Below are positions 53,952 through 62,388 of a DNA stretch of 64,000 nucleotides, piece after piece (the stretch's first letter is position 1; each line of letters opens with the position of its first letter). The stretch is from NCBI RefSeq assembly GCF_014203835.1, contig NZ_JACHJW010000001.1, forward strand, positions 558,001 through 622,000, written 5' to 3'. The translations under genes were made by a program, and so were the position numbers. The notes below the pieces were generated by a model. It worked only from the letters and a program-made list of their open reading frames with translations. It made no database searches and was not told the DNA's origin. The DNA is from Micromonospora polyrhachis (lineage in GTDB: Bacteria > Actinomycetota > Actinomycetes > Mycobacteriales > Micromonosporaceae).

Positions 53952-56014
53952 CCCGGCCCGCTCCCCCGCCGAACCGGGTCGCGCGCCCCTGGGCGTCCGC
54001 CGTCGGAGGTCTGGCCGGTGCCGTCGTGGCCGCGACCGCACTGCTCTGGTACGGCGGCGGGGTACGCCGGGACGCCCTCCCCGGCCTGCCCGACCCCGGG
54101 ATCGTCACCACCTGGGCGTTGCCGGCGGCCCGGCTCGGCACCCAGGTCTGCGCGGTGGCGACCGTCGGGCTGCTACTCGCGGCGGTCCTGCTTTCCCCCC
54201 GGGAGGCGGGCGGCCTGTCGGCGATCGGCTACCGGCGACTCCGGGCCGCCGGCTGGACCGCGCTGGCCTGGTGCCTGTCGGCCCTGCTCACCCTCGGCTA
54301 CACCCTCTCCGACCTGATCGGCCAGCCGATCAGCGAGGCGGTCACCCTGCGTGCGCTGACCAACTTCGCGCTCTCGGTCAACCTCGGCCAGGCGCTCGCC
54401 CTCTCCGCCGTCTTCGCCGCCGCGGTCTTCGTGACCTGCCGGGTCAGCCTGCGCCCGACCGGGGCCACCGTCGCACTGGGCCTGGCGGTCCTCGCCGTCG
54501 TACCGCCGATCTTCACCGGTCACACCACCGGGGCCGGTAACCACCAACTCGCCGTCTCCAGCCTGCTGCTGCACGTCGTACCGGTGACCCTCTGGGCGGG
54601 TGGGCTGCTGGCCCTCGCGATGACCGGCTGGCGGGGCACCGGCAGCGGCAGCGGCACGACGCACCTGGCCACCGCCGTACGCCGCTTCTCGGTACTGGCG
54701 ACGGTGTGCCTGGTCGCGGTCGCCGGCTCCGGTCTGCTCTCCGCCCTGGCCCGGCTGCCCGGGGGCCTCGCCGACCTGACCACCAGCCGGTACGGCCAGC
54801 TCGTCCTGGTCAAGACCGGACTGCTCGCCGTGCTGGCGATCGTCGGCGGATGGCAACGGTTCCGGGCGCTGCCGGCCCTGCGCGACGGCGATCGTCGCCG
54901 CTTCGCCCGGGTCACCGCCGTGGAGATCGGGCTCTTCGGCCTCGCCATCGGCGCGGCGGTCGCCCTGGCCCGCACCCCCACCCCGGAGGGCGAACTCGTC
55001 GAGGAGGACCTGGCCACCACGTTGCTCGGCTTCCCGATGCCGGGGCCGATGAGCGTCGGTACGCTGCTCGGCGACTGGCTGCCCGACCCGCTGTTCATCG
55101 TCGCGACGCTGGGAGCCGCTGGCCTCTACCTCGCCGGGGTGTGGCGACTGCACCGGCGCGGAGACCGCTGGCCGGCGGCCTGCACCTTCGCCTTCCTCGG
55201 CGGCTGCGCGATCATACTGGTGGCGACCTCCAGCGGACTGGCCCGCTACGGGCCGGTGCTCTTCTCCGTACACATGGTGCAGCACCTCCTGGTCGCGATG
55301 CTGGCACCGATCCTGCTGGCCCTCTCCGGACCGGTCACCCTCGCCCTACGCACGTTCCACAAGGCCGAGGACCCGGCCTGGCCGGGGCCGCGCGAATGGG
55401 TGCAGGGTGCGCTACGGCTGCGGATCGGGAAGGTGCTGGCGCATCCGGCGGTCGCCCTGGCCCAGTACGTCGCCGCCATGTACCTGATGTACTTCACCGG
55501 GCTGTACGAGTTCGCCCTGCGTTCGCACGCCGCCCACCTGGCGATGATGCTGCACTTCCTCGGGGCCGGCTATCTGTTCTTCTGGGTCGTCATCGGCGTC
55601 GACCCCGCTCCTCGACCACGACCCGCGCCACCGCTGCGGATGGTGCTGGTGCTGTTGGCGATGGTCCTGCACGCCTTCCTCGGCGTCGCCATCATGCAGG
55701 CCACCACCCTGCTGGCCGCCGACTGGTTCACCGCGCTGCCCCGGGACTGGGGCCCCAGTCCGCTGGACGACCAGCGGACCGCGGGCGGCATCGCCTGGTC
55801 GTTCGGGGAGATCCCCACCCTGTTCGTGGTCGGCGCGCTCCTGGTGCAGTGGATGCGTGCGGACGAGCGGGAACAGCGGCGACTGGACCGGGCGGCCGAC
55901 CGGGCCGACGCCGAAGGGCGGGAGGAGGAGGCGCTGGCCGCGTACAACGCCATGCTCGCCCGGCTGGCCGAACGCGACTCCGCTGCCGGCGAGGTGAAAC
56001 GGTCGGCTCGGTAG
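53948..56014 (+). CDS. CopD-CtaG fusion, copper import and cytochrome oxidase assembly protein
   Basis: A 688-residue membrane protein with about sixteen hydrophobic helices. The first half is CopD-like (IFTGHTTGAGNHQLAVSSLL, SRYGQLVLVKTGLLAVLAIV); the second half, from about residue 370, is a CtaG (caa3_CtaG) domain with SVHMVQHLLVAMLAPILLAL, FTGLYEFALRSHAAHLAMML and MHFLGAGYLF with conserved histidines. Such fusions are common in actinobacteria. It probably moves copper inward and supports copper delivery to cytochrome c oxidase. The C-terminal 45 residues are charged and cytoplasmic. ATG overlaps the CopC stop (ATGA). Confidence 0.93.
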   Translation: MTRPAPPPNRVARPWASAVGGLAGAVVAATALLWYGGGVRRDALPGLPDPGIVTTWALPAARLGTQVCAVATVGLLLAAVLLSPREAGGLSAIGYRRLRAAGWTALAWCLSALLTLGYTLSDLIGQPISEAVTLRALTNFALSVNLGQALALSAVFAAAVFVTCRVSLRPTGATVALGLAVLAVVPPIFTGHTTGAGNHQLAVSSLLLHVVPVTLWAGGLLALAMTGWRGTGSGSGTTHLATAVRRFSVLATVCLVAVAGSGLLSALARLPGGLADLTTSRYGQLVLVKTGLLAVLAIVGGWQRFRALPALRDGDRRRFARVTAVEIGLFGLAIGAAVALARTPTPEGELVEEDLATTLLGFPMPGPMSVGTLLGDWLPDPLFIVATLGAAGLYLAGVWRLHRRGDRWPAACTFAFLGGCAIILVATSSGLARYGPVLFSVHMVQHLLVAMLAPILLALSGPVTLALRTFHKAEDPAWPGPREWVQGALRLRIGKVLAHPAVALAQYVAAMYLMYFTGLYEFALRSHAAHLAMMLHFLGAGYLFFWVVIGVDPAPRPRPAPPLRMVLVLLAMVLHAFLGVAIMQATTLLAADWFTALPRDWGPSPLDDQRTAGGIAWSFGEIPTLFVVGALLVQWMRADEREQRRLDRAADRADAEGREEEALAAYNAMLARLAERDSAAGEVKRSAR

Positions 56015-56072
56015 CTCGGCGTACGGTCGGCTCGGTAGAGCGCTGGTGGGCCGTCGTCGTGACCGCTTCCGT

Positions 56073-56981
56073 CTACCCCAGTCGCTCCAGCGCTTCCCTG
56101 AGCTTGACCAACTCTTTCGAGGCGGTGACGTCCCTGGTCTCGAGAACGTCGGTCACGAGGGCGAGATTCTCCCGGTGGCACGGCTTCTCATCCTCGTAGG
56201 GCGGGCTGATGATCCATTCGCCGGTGTCGTCCGGGTAGATGTGCTGGTTGTCACCGGTGTCCACCACGGCCACCGGGCCGAACCTGAGCCGTTGGTCACC
56301 GTCGTGCACCAGTTCGATCTCCACCAGACCGATCCAGGGATTGATGGCGACCCGAGGGCCGACGGTGAGGGCGATCCGCTCGTGCTTGTTGGCGGGGACC
56401 TCGTAACGGACCTCCTTCTCCAAGGTGTAGGGGGTGGGAGGCGGCTCGTCGGGCACGACGAAGTCGTAGTACGCACCGATGCTCAATGGCCCGCCTCCCG
56501 CCCGGCACCCTTGCAGCTGCTGCGACTCGCGGAAGGTCACGATCACCTTGGTCACCAGCGACGCGCCGCTGGCGAGGTTGCCGATCGTCACGTCGATCTT
56601 GGGTCCGTGGAAGTCCTGCTCCGGGACGGTGGGCGGCTCCTCATCCGGCCCGGTGACCTCGCTGGCGTCCTGCGACCAGCCGTCGAGATCGTCGGTGATG
56701 TAGGCGGAGAGCCCGACGAGCTGTAGACCGGGCCGCAACGTCGGCCCCTCCTTGGCCACCCTGTTGGCCTGGTGCTGTAGCGACAGGCCGATGATCGCGA
56801 GCGGCAGCCCGCAGACTGCCACCACCAGCCCGATGAGCGTGAGCCATTCGGCTGCGGCGAACCTGCGGGTGTGGCCGGTGACGAACCTGACCAGCGGGAT
56901 GCGACTTGTCCATGCTCGCGATGTGGGACGGGAAGCCACCGTACGGGGAGCCTCCCGCCACGGTGATCGCTGGTTACGCAT
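56073..56981 (-). CDS. Hypothetical membrane protein
   Basis: A 302-residue protein. A basic N-terminus (residues 1-40) leads into one hydrophobic helix (LTLIGLVVAVCGLPLAIIGL), then a soluble beta-rich domain. No family is recognised. The segment RVAINPWIGLVEIELVHDGD is the most conserved-looking. A small acidic C-terminal helix (ASKELVKLREALERLG) ends it. ATG 56981 has GGAGGGG directly upstream. It converges with the copper operon, 58 nt apart, and stands alone. Confidence 0.68.
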   Translation of the reverse strand: MRNQRSPWREAPRTVASRPTSRAWTSRIPLVRFVTGHTRRFAAAEWLTLIGLVVAVCGLPLAIIGLSLQHQANRVAKEGPTLRPGLQLVGLSAYITDDLDGWSQDASEVTGPDEEPPTVPEQDFHGPKIDVTIGNLASGASLVTKVIVTFRESQQLQGCRAGGGPLSIGAYYDFVVPDEPPPTPYTLEKEVRYEVPANKHERIALTVGPRVAINPWIGLVEIELVHDGDQRLRFGPVAVVDTGDNQHIYPDDTGEWIISPPYEDEKPCHRENLALVTDVLETRDVTASKELVKLREALERLG

Positions 56982-57101
56982 CCACCCCTCCGATAGATCT
57001 CATTCATTGACCTTCCATCCTGGAACCTAGCTTCCGGATGCCAGTTGGAAAGTCGACAGACGAGAATCCAATCCGGTGCCGCGTCTCCCGGACGTGGCGG
57101 C

Positions 57102-58058
57102 TTACCGGGTCGCCATCGGGCCACCGGGCCACCGGGCCACGCTTGTCTCGCGTTTGATTCGCGACAGTTTGTCTGGATTGCGCACGATGTACAGTCCGTT
57201 GATCCGTCCCTCGTGGACTCGCACCGCCACCACGTTGTCGATCTCGTCGTCGAGCCTGATGATCAGAGCTGGACCACCGTTGATCTGCGCCGGCTCGACC
57301 GACATCCGGCCTGCGACCTTGGGCAGTCCCCCAGCCAGCAGGCGGGCCACCCGGTCGGGCCCGACGATCGGTCGCACCACGGCCTGCACGACGCCACCAC
57401 CATCCGCGAGGAGAACGACGTCCGGCGCGAGGGTGTCGAGCAGATCCTGCAGGTCGCCCGTCTCGACCGCCCGCTGGAACGCCTCAAGCGCACGGTGGGC
57501 TTCGGCTGTGGAGACGACGCCACGCGGCCGGCGGGTGGCGACATGTGCCCGTGCCCGGTGCAGAATCTGCCGGACCGCCGCCGGGCTCTTGTCGACGGCT
57601 TCGGCGATCTCGTCGTACTCCAGCTCGAACACCTCGCGCAGCACGAAGACCGCCCGTTCGGTCGGGGTCAGGGTCTCCAGCACCAGCAGCATCGCCATCG
57701 AGACGCTGTCGGCCAACTCGACGTCCTCGGCCACATCGGGCGCGGTGAGTAGCGGCTCGGGTAGCCAGGGGCCGACGTAGGACTCCTTGCGCCGGCCGAG
57801 CGTACGCAGCCGGCTCAGTGCCTGGCGAGCGGTGATCCGGACCAGGTAGGCACGCCGGTCCCGGACCACACCGAGATCGACTTTCGCCCATCGCAGCCAG
57901 GTCTCCTGGAGGACGTCCTCGGCGTCGGTGGCCGAGCCGAGCATCTCGTAGGCGACGGTGAACAGCAGGTTGCGATGGGCGATGAACACCTCGGTGGCGA
58001 GGTCCATGTGGCCACCATGGGCGAGTGGCTTGGCGGTGTCCACTGATCTCTCGTCCAT
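57102..58058 (-). CDS. ECF41-type RNA polymerase sigma factor with SnoaL-like C-terminal domain
   Basis: A 318-residue ECF sigma factor. Sigma region 2 is IAHRNLLFTVAYEMLGSATD followed by AEDVLQETWLRW, and region 4 is LTPTERAVFVLREVFELEYD followed by EIAEAVDKSPAAVRQILHRA. The C-terminal 120 residues form a SnoaL-like domain with the DGGG motif and NPDKL near the end, both hallmarks of the ECF41 group, in which this domain acts as a built-in regulator in place of an anti-sigma factor. ATG 58058 has GGGAG upstream. It is divergent from a carboxymuconolactone decarboxylase-family gene, the classic ECF41 target, with a motif-perfect promoter. Confidence 0.94.
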   Translation of the reverse strand: MDERSVDTAKPLAHGGHMDLATEVFIAHRNLLFTVAYEMLGSATDAEDVLQETWLRWAKVDLGVVRDRRAYLVRITARQALSRLRTLGRRKESYVGPWLPEPLLTAPDVAEDVELADSVSMAMLLVLETLTPTERAVFVLREVFELEYDEIAEAVDKSPAAVRQILHRARAHVATRRPRGVVSTAEAHRALEAFQRAVETGDLQDLLDTLAPDVVLLADGGGVVQAVVRPIVGPDRVARLLAGGLPKVAGRMSVEPAQINGGPALIIRLDDEIDNVVAVRVHEGRINGLYIVRNPDKLSRIKRETSVARWPGGPMATR

Positions 58059-58101
58059 GGTCGGCTCCCGCTCGTTCGCTCTCGGCTGTGCTCCCCCACG
58101 A

Positions 58102-58128
58102 GACGCCGGTTTCCGTTTCCCTGTGACA
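58102..58128 (-). promoter_or_regulatory. ECF41-type promoter driving the sigma factor gene
   Basis: Read on the minus strand, TGTCACA (58128-58122), 16 nt, then CGTC (58105-58102). This equals the consensus TGTCACA-N16-CGTC known for ECF41 sigma factors, and lies 44 nt upstream of the sigma factor start. The factor therefore probably activates its own gene. Confidence 0.8.
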
Positions 58129-58162
58129 TCCGGAGAGGGTGGCTTGGGCCACATCGCCGCCC

Positions 58163-58189
58163 TGTCACAAGGCTCGGGTCGTCGACATC
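58163..58189 (+). promoter_or_regulatory. ECF41-type promoter driving the decarboxylase-family gene
   Basis: TGTCACA (58163-58169), 16 nt, then CATC (58186-58189), one mismatch in the -10 box against CGTC. It lies 52 nt upstream of the ATG at 58241. With the minus-strand copy it gives a divergent pair of ECF41 promoters. Confidence 0.7.
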
Positions 58190-58240
58190 TTGTGTTCGTC
58201 CAGTGCAAGAGCACGCCGCGCCACGAGTGAGGACGCAGCC

Positions 58241-58726
58241 ATGGAAGCCCGCTTCAACCTGTTCGACAGTCCGACGGCCGCAAAGGTCACCAAGCGGTTC
58301 TACAGCATTTCCCAGGTTATGGAGCAGTCGACGCTACCGAAGTCCACCCAGGAACTGGTGAGCCTGCGGGCCAGCCAGATCAACGGCTGCGGTTGGTGCG
58401 TCGACATCCACGTCAAGGACGCCACGGCCGCCGGCGAGACCGCGCTCCGGCTCAACCTGGTCGCCGTCTGGCGCGAGACCACCGTGTTCACCGAGGCCGA
58501 GCGGGCTGCACTGGCATTCACCGAGGAAGGCACCCGGCTCGCCGACGCCTACCACGGTGTGTCCGACGAGACCTGGACCGAGGTGCGCAAGCACTACGAC
58601 GACGACCAGACCGGTGCGCTCATCTGTCTGGTCGCCCTGATCAACGCGGCCAACCGACTCGCCGTGATCACCCAGCAGAAGGGCGGATCCTACGAGCCGG
58701 GCATGTTCGCCAAGGTGGTGAGCTGA
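58241..58726 (+). CDS. Carboxymuconolactone decarboxylase (AhpD-like) family protein
   Basis: A 161-residue protein of the CMD/AhpD family. The redox motif is QINGCGWCVDIHVKDA (CxxC with the downstream His), in the usual position after LVSLRASQ. Such proteins act as peroxidase-partner or decarboxylase-like enzymes and are the typical regulon member of ECF41 sigma factors. ATG 58241 has GTGAGGACG upstream and lies 52 nt after the ECF41-type promoter. A long perfect palindrome follows its stop codon. Confidence 0.94.
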   Translation: MEARFNLFDSPTAAKVTKRFYSISQVMEQSTLPKSTQELVSLRASQINGCGWCVDIHVKDATAAGETALRLNLVAVWRETTVFTEAERAALAFTEEGTRLADAYHGVSDETWTEVRKHYDDDQTGALICLVALINAANRLAVITQQKGGSYEPGMFAKVVS

Positions 58727-58735
58727 TCGGCGGCT

Positions 58736-58773
58736 GGTTCAGGCCCGGATCCCTGCGGATCCGGGCCTGAACC
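58736..58773. terminator. 17-bp perfect-stem bidirectional terminator
   Basis: GGTTCAGGCCCGGATCC (58736-58752) pairs perfectly with GGATCCGGGCCTGAACC (58757-58773) around a 4-nt loop (CTGC). It lies between the converging decarboxylase-family gene and the gamma-lyase gene and should end transcription from both sides. Confidence 0.85.
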
Positions 58774-58806
58774 GGAATCGGCGCGTGTCCTGTCGGGGTC
58801 CGCCGG

Positions 58807-59979
58807 TCAGCCGAGCGCCTGGGCCAGGTCGGCCCGCAGGTCGTCGGGGTCCTCCAGACCGATGGAGAGCCGGACGATGTCGGCTCCCGGTCGGGCCGAC
58901 TCGGCGACCGGGCGGTGGGTCAACGCCGCCGGATGCTGGATCAGGGAGTCGACCCCGCCGAGGGAGACCGCGTGGGTGAACAGTTCGACCCGGTTGGTGA
59001 CCTGCACGGCGTGCGGGTAACCATCGGTGAGCTGGATGGCCAGCATTGCCCCGCAGCCCCGCATCTGCCGACCGACCAGACCGGTCGGATCGCAGTCGGG
59101 AGCACCCGGGTAGAAGACCCGGCGTACGGCGGGATGGGTCTGCAACCAGGCCACCAGCTTCTCGGCGGAACTCTGCTGGGCGCGTACCCGGACGGGCAGC
59201 GTGGTCAGGCCCCGGTGCAGCAGATAGCCGGCGAGCGGGTGCATGAGCGCCCCGGTCACCGCCCGGACCTGACGCAGGGCGGCGGCCCATGCGGCGCTAC
59301 CCGCGACGACACCACCGACCACGTCACCGTGCCCGCCGAGATACTTCGTGGCGCTGTGCAGCACCAGGCTCGCCCCGTGCGCGGCGGGATTCTGTAGGAC
59401 CGGGGTGGCGAAGGTGTTGTCCACCAGGACCGGTCGGCCGGCGGCGGCCTCGACGACCGCGCCGATGTCCACCAGCTCCAGGGTGGGATTCGCCGGGGTC
59501 TCCACCAGCACCAGGCAGGTGTCGGGTCGGACCTCCGTCGCCACCCGCGCCGCAGTGCAGTACGTGACCTCGGCACCGAGCAGCCCGGAGGCGAGCAGGT
59601 GGTCGGTGCCGCCGTAGAGCGGACGGACCGCCACGACGTGGTTCCCGCCAGTCTCCGTCTTGGCGGCGAGTAGGGTCGCGGTCATCGCGGCCATGCCGGA
59701 GGAGAACGCCACTGCCTCCTCGGTGCCCTCCAGTTGGGCCAGGGCCGCCTCGAACCGGGCCACCGTCGGATTCCACAGTCGGGCGTAGACGTGTCCGCCG
59801 CCGTCGACCGGGTGCCCACCGCCGGCCATCGACTCGTACGACGCGCCGCCCAACTCGATGTCCGGCAGTGGACTGGTCGAGGAGAGGTCCAGGGGCGGCA
59901 CATGCACCCCCAGGTCGGACAGGTCCGCTCGACCGGCGTGCACTGCCAACGAGTCGAATGAAAGATTCGCGCTGCTCAC
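58807..59979 (-). CDS. PLP-dependent gamma-lyase (methionine/cystathionine type)
   Basis: A 390-residue Cys/Met metabolism PLP enzyme. It has [38 protein letters not shown], the PLP Asp in [14 protein letters not shown] and the Schiff-base lysine in [17 protein letters not shown], and ends with [17 protein letters not shown]. This fits methionine gamma-lyase or cystathionine gamma-lyase; the absence of cysteine near the YGG active tyrosine (PLYGGTDH) leans neither way. The start GTG 59979 lacks a good ribosome binding site. It is divergent from the Lrp regulator, as is common for methionine gamma-lyase genes. Confidence 0.9.
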   Translation of the reverse strand: MSSANLSFDSLAVHAGRADLSDLGVHVPPLDLSSTSPLPDIELGGASYESMAGGGHPVDGGGHVYARLWNPTVARFEAALAQLEGTEEAVAFSSGMAAMTATLLAAKTETGGNHVVAVRPLYGGTDHLLASGLLGAEVTYCTAARVATEVRPDTCLVLVETPANPTLELVDIGAVVEAAAGRPVLVDNTFATPVLQNPAAHGASLVLHSATKYLGGHGDVVGGVVAGSAAWAAALRQVRAVTGALMHPLAGYLLHRGLTTLPVRVRAQQSSAEKLVAWLQTHPAVRRVFYPGAPDCDPTGLVGRQMRGCGAMLAIQLTDGYPHAVQVTNRVELFTHAVSLGGVDSLIQHPAALTHRPVAESARPGADIVRLSIGLEDPDDLRADLAQALG

Positions 59980-60075
59980 GGCACGATGGTGCAAGACGCT
60001 GCAATACAGAGCAATGATCGGGAAAGATTCCTCGGCACAACCAACTAGATTGGCAGAATCATGGAGGTGATGTCG

Positions 60076-60720
60076 GTGCCACGAATGGCCAGACCGAGGA
60101 ATCCACAACCCGCCCGGGCCGGGGATCCACCGTCCTCTCGGGCCGGGAACCCGCAGCCCACCCGAACCGCCGGGCTGGACGACCTGGACCTCGCCATCCT
60201 CACCGAACTGGCAGACGACGGGCGTCTCACCAACGCCGCGTTGGCCGCCCGGGTGGGAATCGCCGAGTCAACCTGCATCCACCGGGTCCGGGCGTTACGC
60301 GACAGCGGTGTCATCGCCGGCTTCCACGCCCAGCTCAGCCTGCCCGCCCTCGGCTATCCACTCCAGGCCGTCATCCGGGTACGCCTGGGCAGCCACAACC
60401 GGGAGCACGTCCGCAGCTTCCACGCCACCCTCACCGACATCCCCGGTGTCCTCACCGCGTTCCACGTCGCTGGCGCGGACGACTATCTGGTGCACGTGGC
60501 GGTCGAGTCCCCGGAGGCGCTACGCGACCTCGTCCTGGAGCACATCACCGTCCATCCGGCCGTACGCCAGGCAGAGACCCACCTCGTCTTCGAGGTGCTG
60601 GCCGGTCGGGGTGTCCTGCCCCCGCCCGCCCCCGGGACTCGTCGGCCGCCGCCCGCGTCCCGGCCCGGGCCCCCGCCCGCTGCGGTACCAGCGGACCGGA
60701 CGAAGGGGCCGACCAAGTGA
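60076..60720 (+). CDS. Lrp/AsnC-family transcription regulator
   Basis: A 214-residue regulator. The helix-turn-helix is LTNAALAARVGIAESTCIHR followed by VRALRDSGVI, and the effector-binding RAM domain follows (VLTAFHVAGADDYLVHVAVE). GGAGGTG at 60063-60069 lies 6 nt before GTG 60076, so I chose that start over ATG 60061 or 60070. The N-terminal 30 residues contain imperfect Pro/Arg repeats (NPQPARAGDPP, NPQPTRTAG) before the fold. It is divergent from the gamma-lyase gene and overlaps the asparaginase gene by 4 nt, so it may regulate both. Confidence 0.92.
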   Translation: MPRMARPRNPQPARAGDPPSSRAGNPQPTRTAGLDDLDLAILTELADDGRLTNAALAARVGIAESTCIHRVRALRDSGVIAGFHAQLSLPALGYPLQAVIRVRLGSHNREHVRSFHATLTDIPGVLTAFHVAGADDYLVHVAVESPEALRDLVLEHITVHPAVRQAETHLVFEVLAGRGVLPPPAPGTRRPPPASRPGPPPAAVPADRTKGPTK

Positions 60721-61700
60721 GCGTCGCGCTGTTCACCCTCGGTGGCACGATCGCGATGACCGGCAGCAGCGGTGGGGTGGTCAGCCGGCTGACCGGTGCC
60801 GAACTCACCACGGCCGTACCCGGGCTCGCCGACTTGGGCGTGCCGCTCGACGTACGGGACACGCAGGCCGTACCCAGTGCGAACCTGACCTTCCGGCAGG
60901 TGCTCGACGTGGTCGGCGCCGCCTCGCGGGCGGTAACCCACGGCGCTGTCGGCGTCATCGTCACCCAGGGCACCGACACGTTGGAGGAGACCGCGTTCCT
61001 CGCCGACCTCGTCTGGCCACATGAGGCACCGCTGGTCTTCACCGGGGCGATGCGCAACCCGACGCTCGCCGGGCCGGACGGGCCGGCGAACCTGCTGGCG
61101 GCGGTACGGGTCGCCACGTCGTCGGCGGCTCGGGACCTGGGAACGCTGGTCGTCTTCAACGACGAGGTCCATGCCGCGCGGTGGGTACGCAAGACCCACA
61201 GCACCAGTACGGCGGCCTTCGCCTCGCCGAACGCCGGACCGATCGGCCACGTCATCGAAGGACAGGTACGCATTCTGGCCCGGCCCGTCCGGCGGGGGCC
61301 GCTGCCGATCCCAGCCGATCCCGCACGACTCGACGCCGCCCGGGTGGCTCTCTACTGCGCCACGCTCGACGACGACGGCCTACTGCTCGACGGGCTCGCG
61401 GAGACACACCGTGGCGTCGTCTACGCCGGATACGGAGTCGGCCATGCGCCGTCCACCCTCGCCCCGGTGCTCGGTGCCCTCGCCGAACGCATTCCGGTGG
61501 TGTTGACGTCCCGTACCGGCAGCGGATCCGTACTACGGCACACCTACGGAGCAGTTGGTTCGGAGACGGACCTGCTGCGGCGTGGACTGATCAACGGCGG
61601 GCTGCTCGATCCGTACAAGGCACGCGCACTCCTTCGGCTACTGGTCACGGCCGGCGCCCGGCGCGACGACATCGTCGAGGAGTTCGCCAACCACGGTTGA
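60717..61700 (+). CDS. L-asparaginase
   Basis: A 327-residue asparaginase that converts asparagine to aspartate and ammonia. The two catalytic threonines lie in ALFTLGGTIAMTGSSGG near the start and VIVTQGTDTLEETAFLADLV near residue 85; the conserved lysine region is DEVHAARWVRKTHSTSTAAF. No signal peptide is seen, so it is cytoplasmic. The GTG start overlaps the Lrp regulator stop (GTGA), giving a coupled two-gene unit. Confidence 0.94.
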   Translation: MSVALFTLGGTIAMTGSSGGVVSRLTGAELTTAVPGLADLGVPLDVRDTQAVPSANLTFRQVLDVVGAASRAVTHGAVGVIVTQGTDTLEETAFLADLVWPHEAPLVFTGAMRNPTLAGPDGPANLLAAVRVATSSAARDLGTLVVFNDEVHAARWVRKTHSTSTAAFASPNAGPIGHVIEGQVRILARPVRRGPLPIPADPARLDAARVALYCATLDDDGLLLDGLAETHRGVVYAGYGVGHAPSTLAPVLGALAERIPVVLTSRTGSGSVLRHTYGAVGSETDLLRRGLINGGLLDPYKARALLRLLVTAGARRDDIVEEFANHG

Positions 61701-61842
61701 CCGCAGCATTGGACACGCCGGGCCCTGCACCTCGGCGTACGCCGGGGATTTCCTGGTCGAAGTCTCCGGCTTGAGCCGATCTTAAACATCTTGTTCACAA
61801 CATTCAGTTGACAACGGAGAGTAGAGAGGATTGACTAGCGCA

Positions 61843-62286
61843 ATGACGGATGCCTCGCAGACAGACAACTTGTTCGCTCCGCCGGACGCCAGCCGCGCCC
61901 GCGCGCACCGCGACTTCGCCGCACTGCACCGCATCACCGAGCGACACGCCGCAACGGAGAGTCAGCGGCGCAGGTGGAGTCACGAAAGCGTCCTCGACCC
62001 GTACGAGGCGGTCTGCCTGGTGACCTCGCTCGCGGCCGGAGCCGCCCTGCCCGAGCGGGACGAGGCACCACTGGACGAAACCGATCTGGTCGCTGCGCTG
62101 ACCCTGATCCCACGGGTGCGGGCCGACCTCGACACGCTAGAAGCCGGACTGCTCGACCTGTCCCGCAGTCGCGGACTCACCTGGCAGAACATCGCCTTCG
62201 GCCTCGGCCTAGGCACCGCCCAGGCGGCGCGGCAGCGCCACGAGCGCCTGACCGAGCGCACCCGGTCCGGCGCTACGGACAACTAG
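61843..62286 (+). CDS. Hypothetical DNA-binding-like protein
   Basis: A 147-residue soluble protein. The C-terminal part, LLDLSRSRGLTWQNIAFGLG followed by LGTAQAARQRHERL, has the look of a helix-turn-helix of the type found in small actinobacterial proteins that resemble sigma region 4. The N-terminal half is helical and charged (SRARAHRDFAALHRITERHA). No named family. A TTG at 61831 and an ATG at 61843 are in frame; AGAGAGGA lies just before. It stands alone, before the converging ABC exporter genes. Confidence 0.68.
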   Translation: MTDASQTDNLFAPPDASRARAHRDFAALHRITERHAATESQRRRWSHESVLDPYEAVCLVTSLAAGAALPERDEAPLDETDLVAALTLIPRVRADLDTLEAGLLDLSRSRGLTWQNIAFGLGLGTAQAARQRHERLTERTRSGATDN

Positions 62287-62344
62287 CGGCCGACTGCTCC
62301 TCACCGAGCACGCGGCGGGCGAGGCGAGGCGCTGACTAACGGAA

Positions 62345-62376
62345 TGTGTGGCTATTCAGCAAGGAATAGCCACACA
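62345..62376. terminator. 13-bp perfect-stem terminator between convergent genes
   Basis: TGTGTGGCTATTC (62345-62357) pairs perfectly with GAATAGCCACACA (62364-62376), with a 6-nt loop. It lies 58 nt after the plus-strand gene stop and 12 nt before the minus-strand permease stop, so it probably serves both. Confidence 0.8.
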
Positions 62377-62388
62377 ACCGGGACAGGT

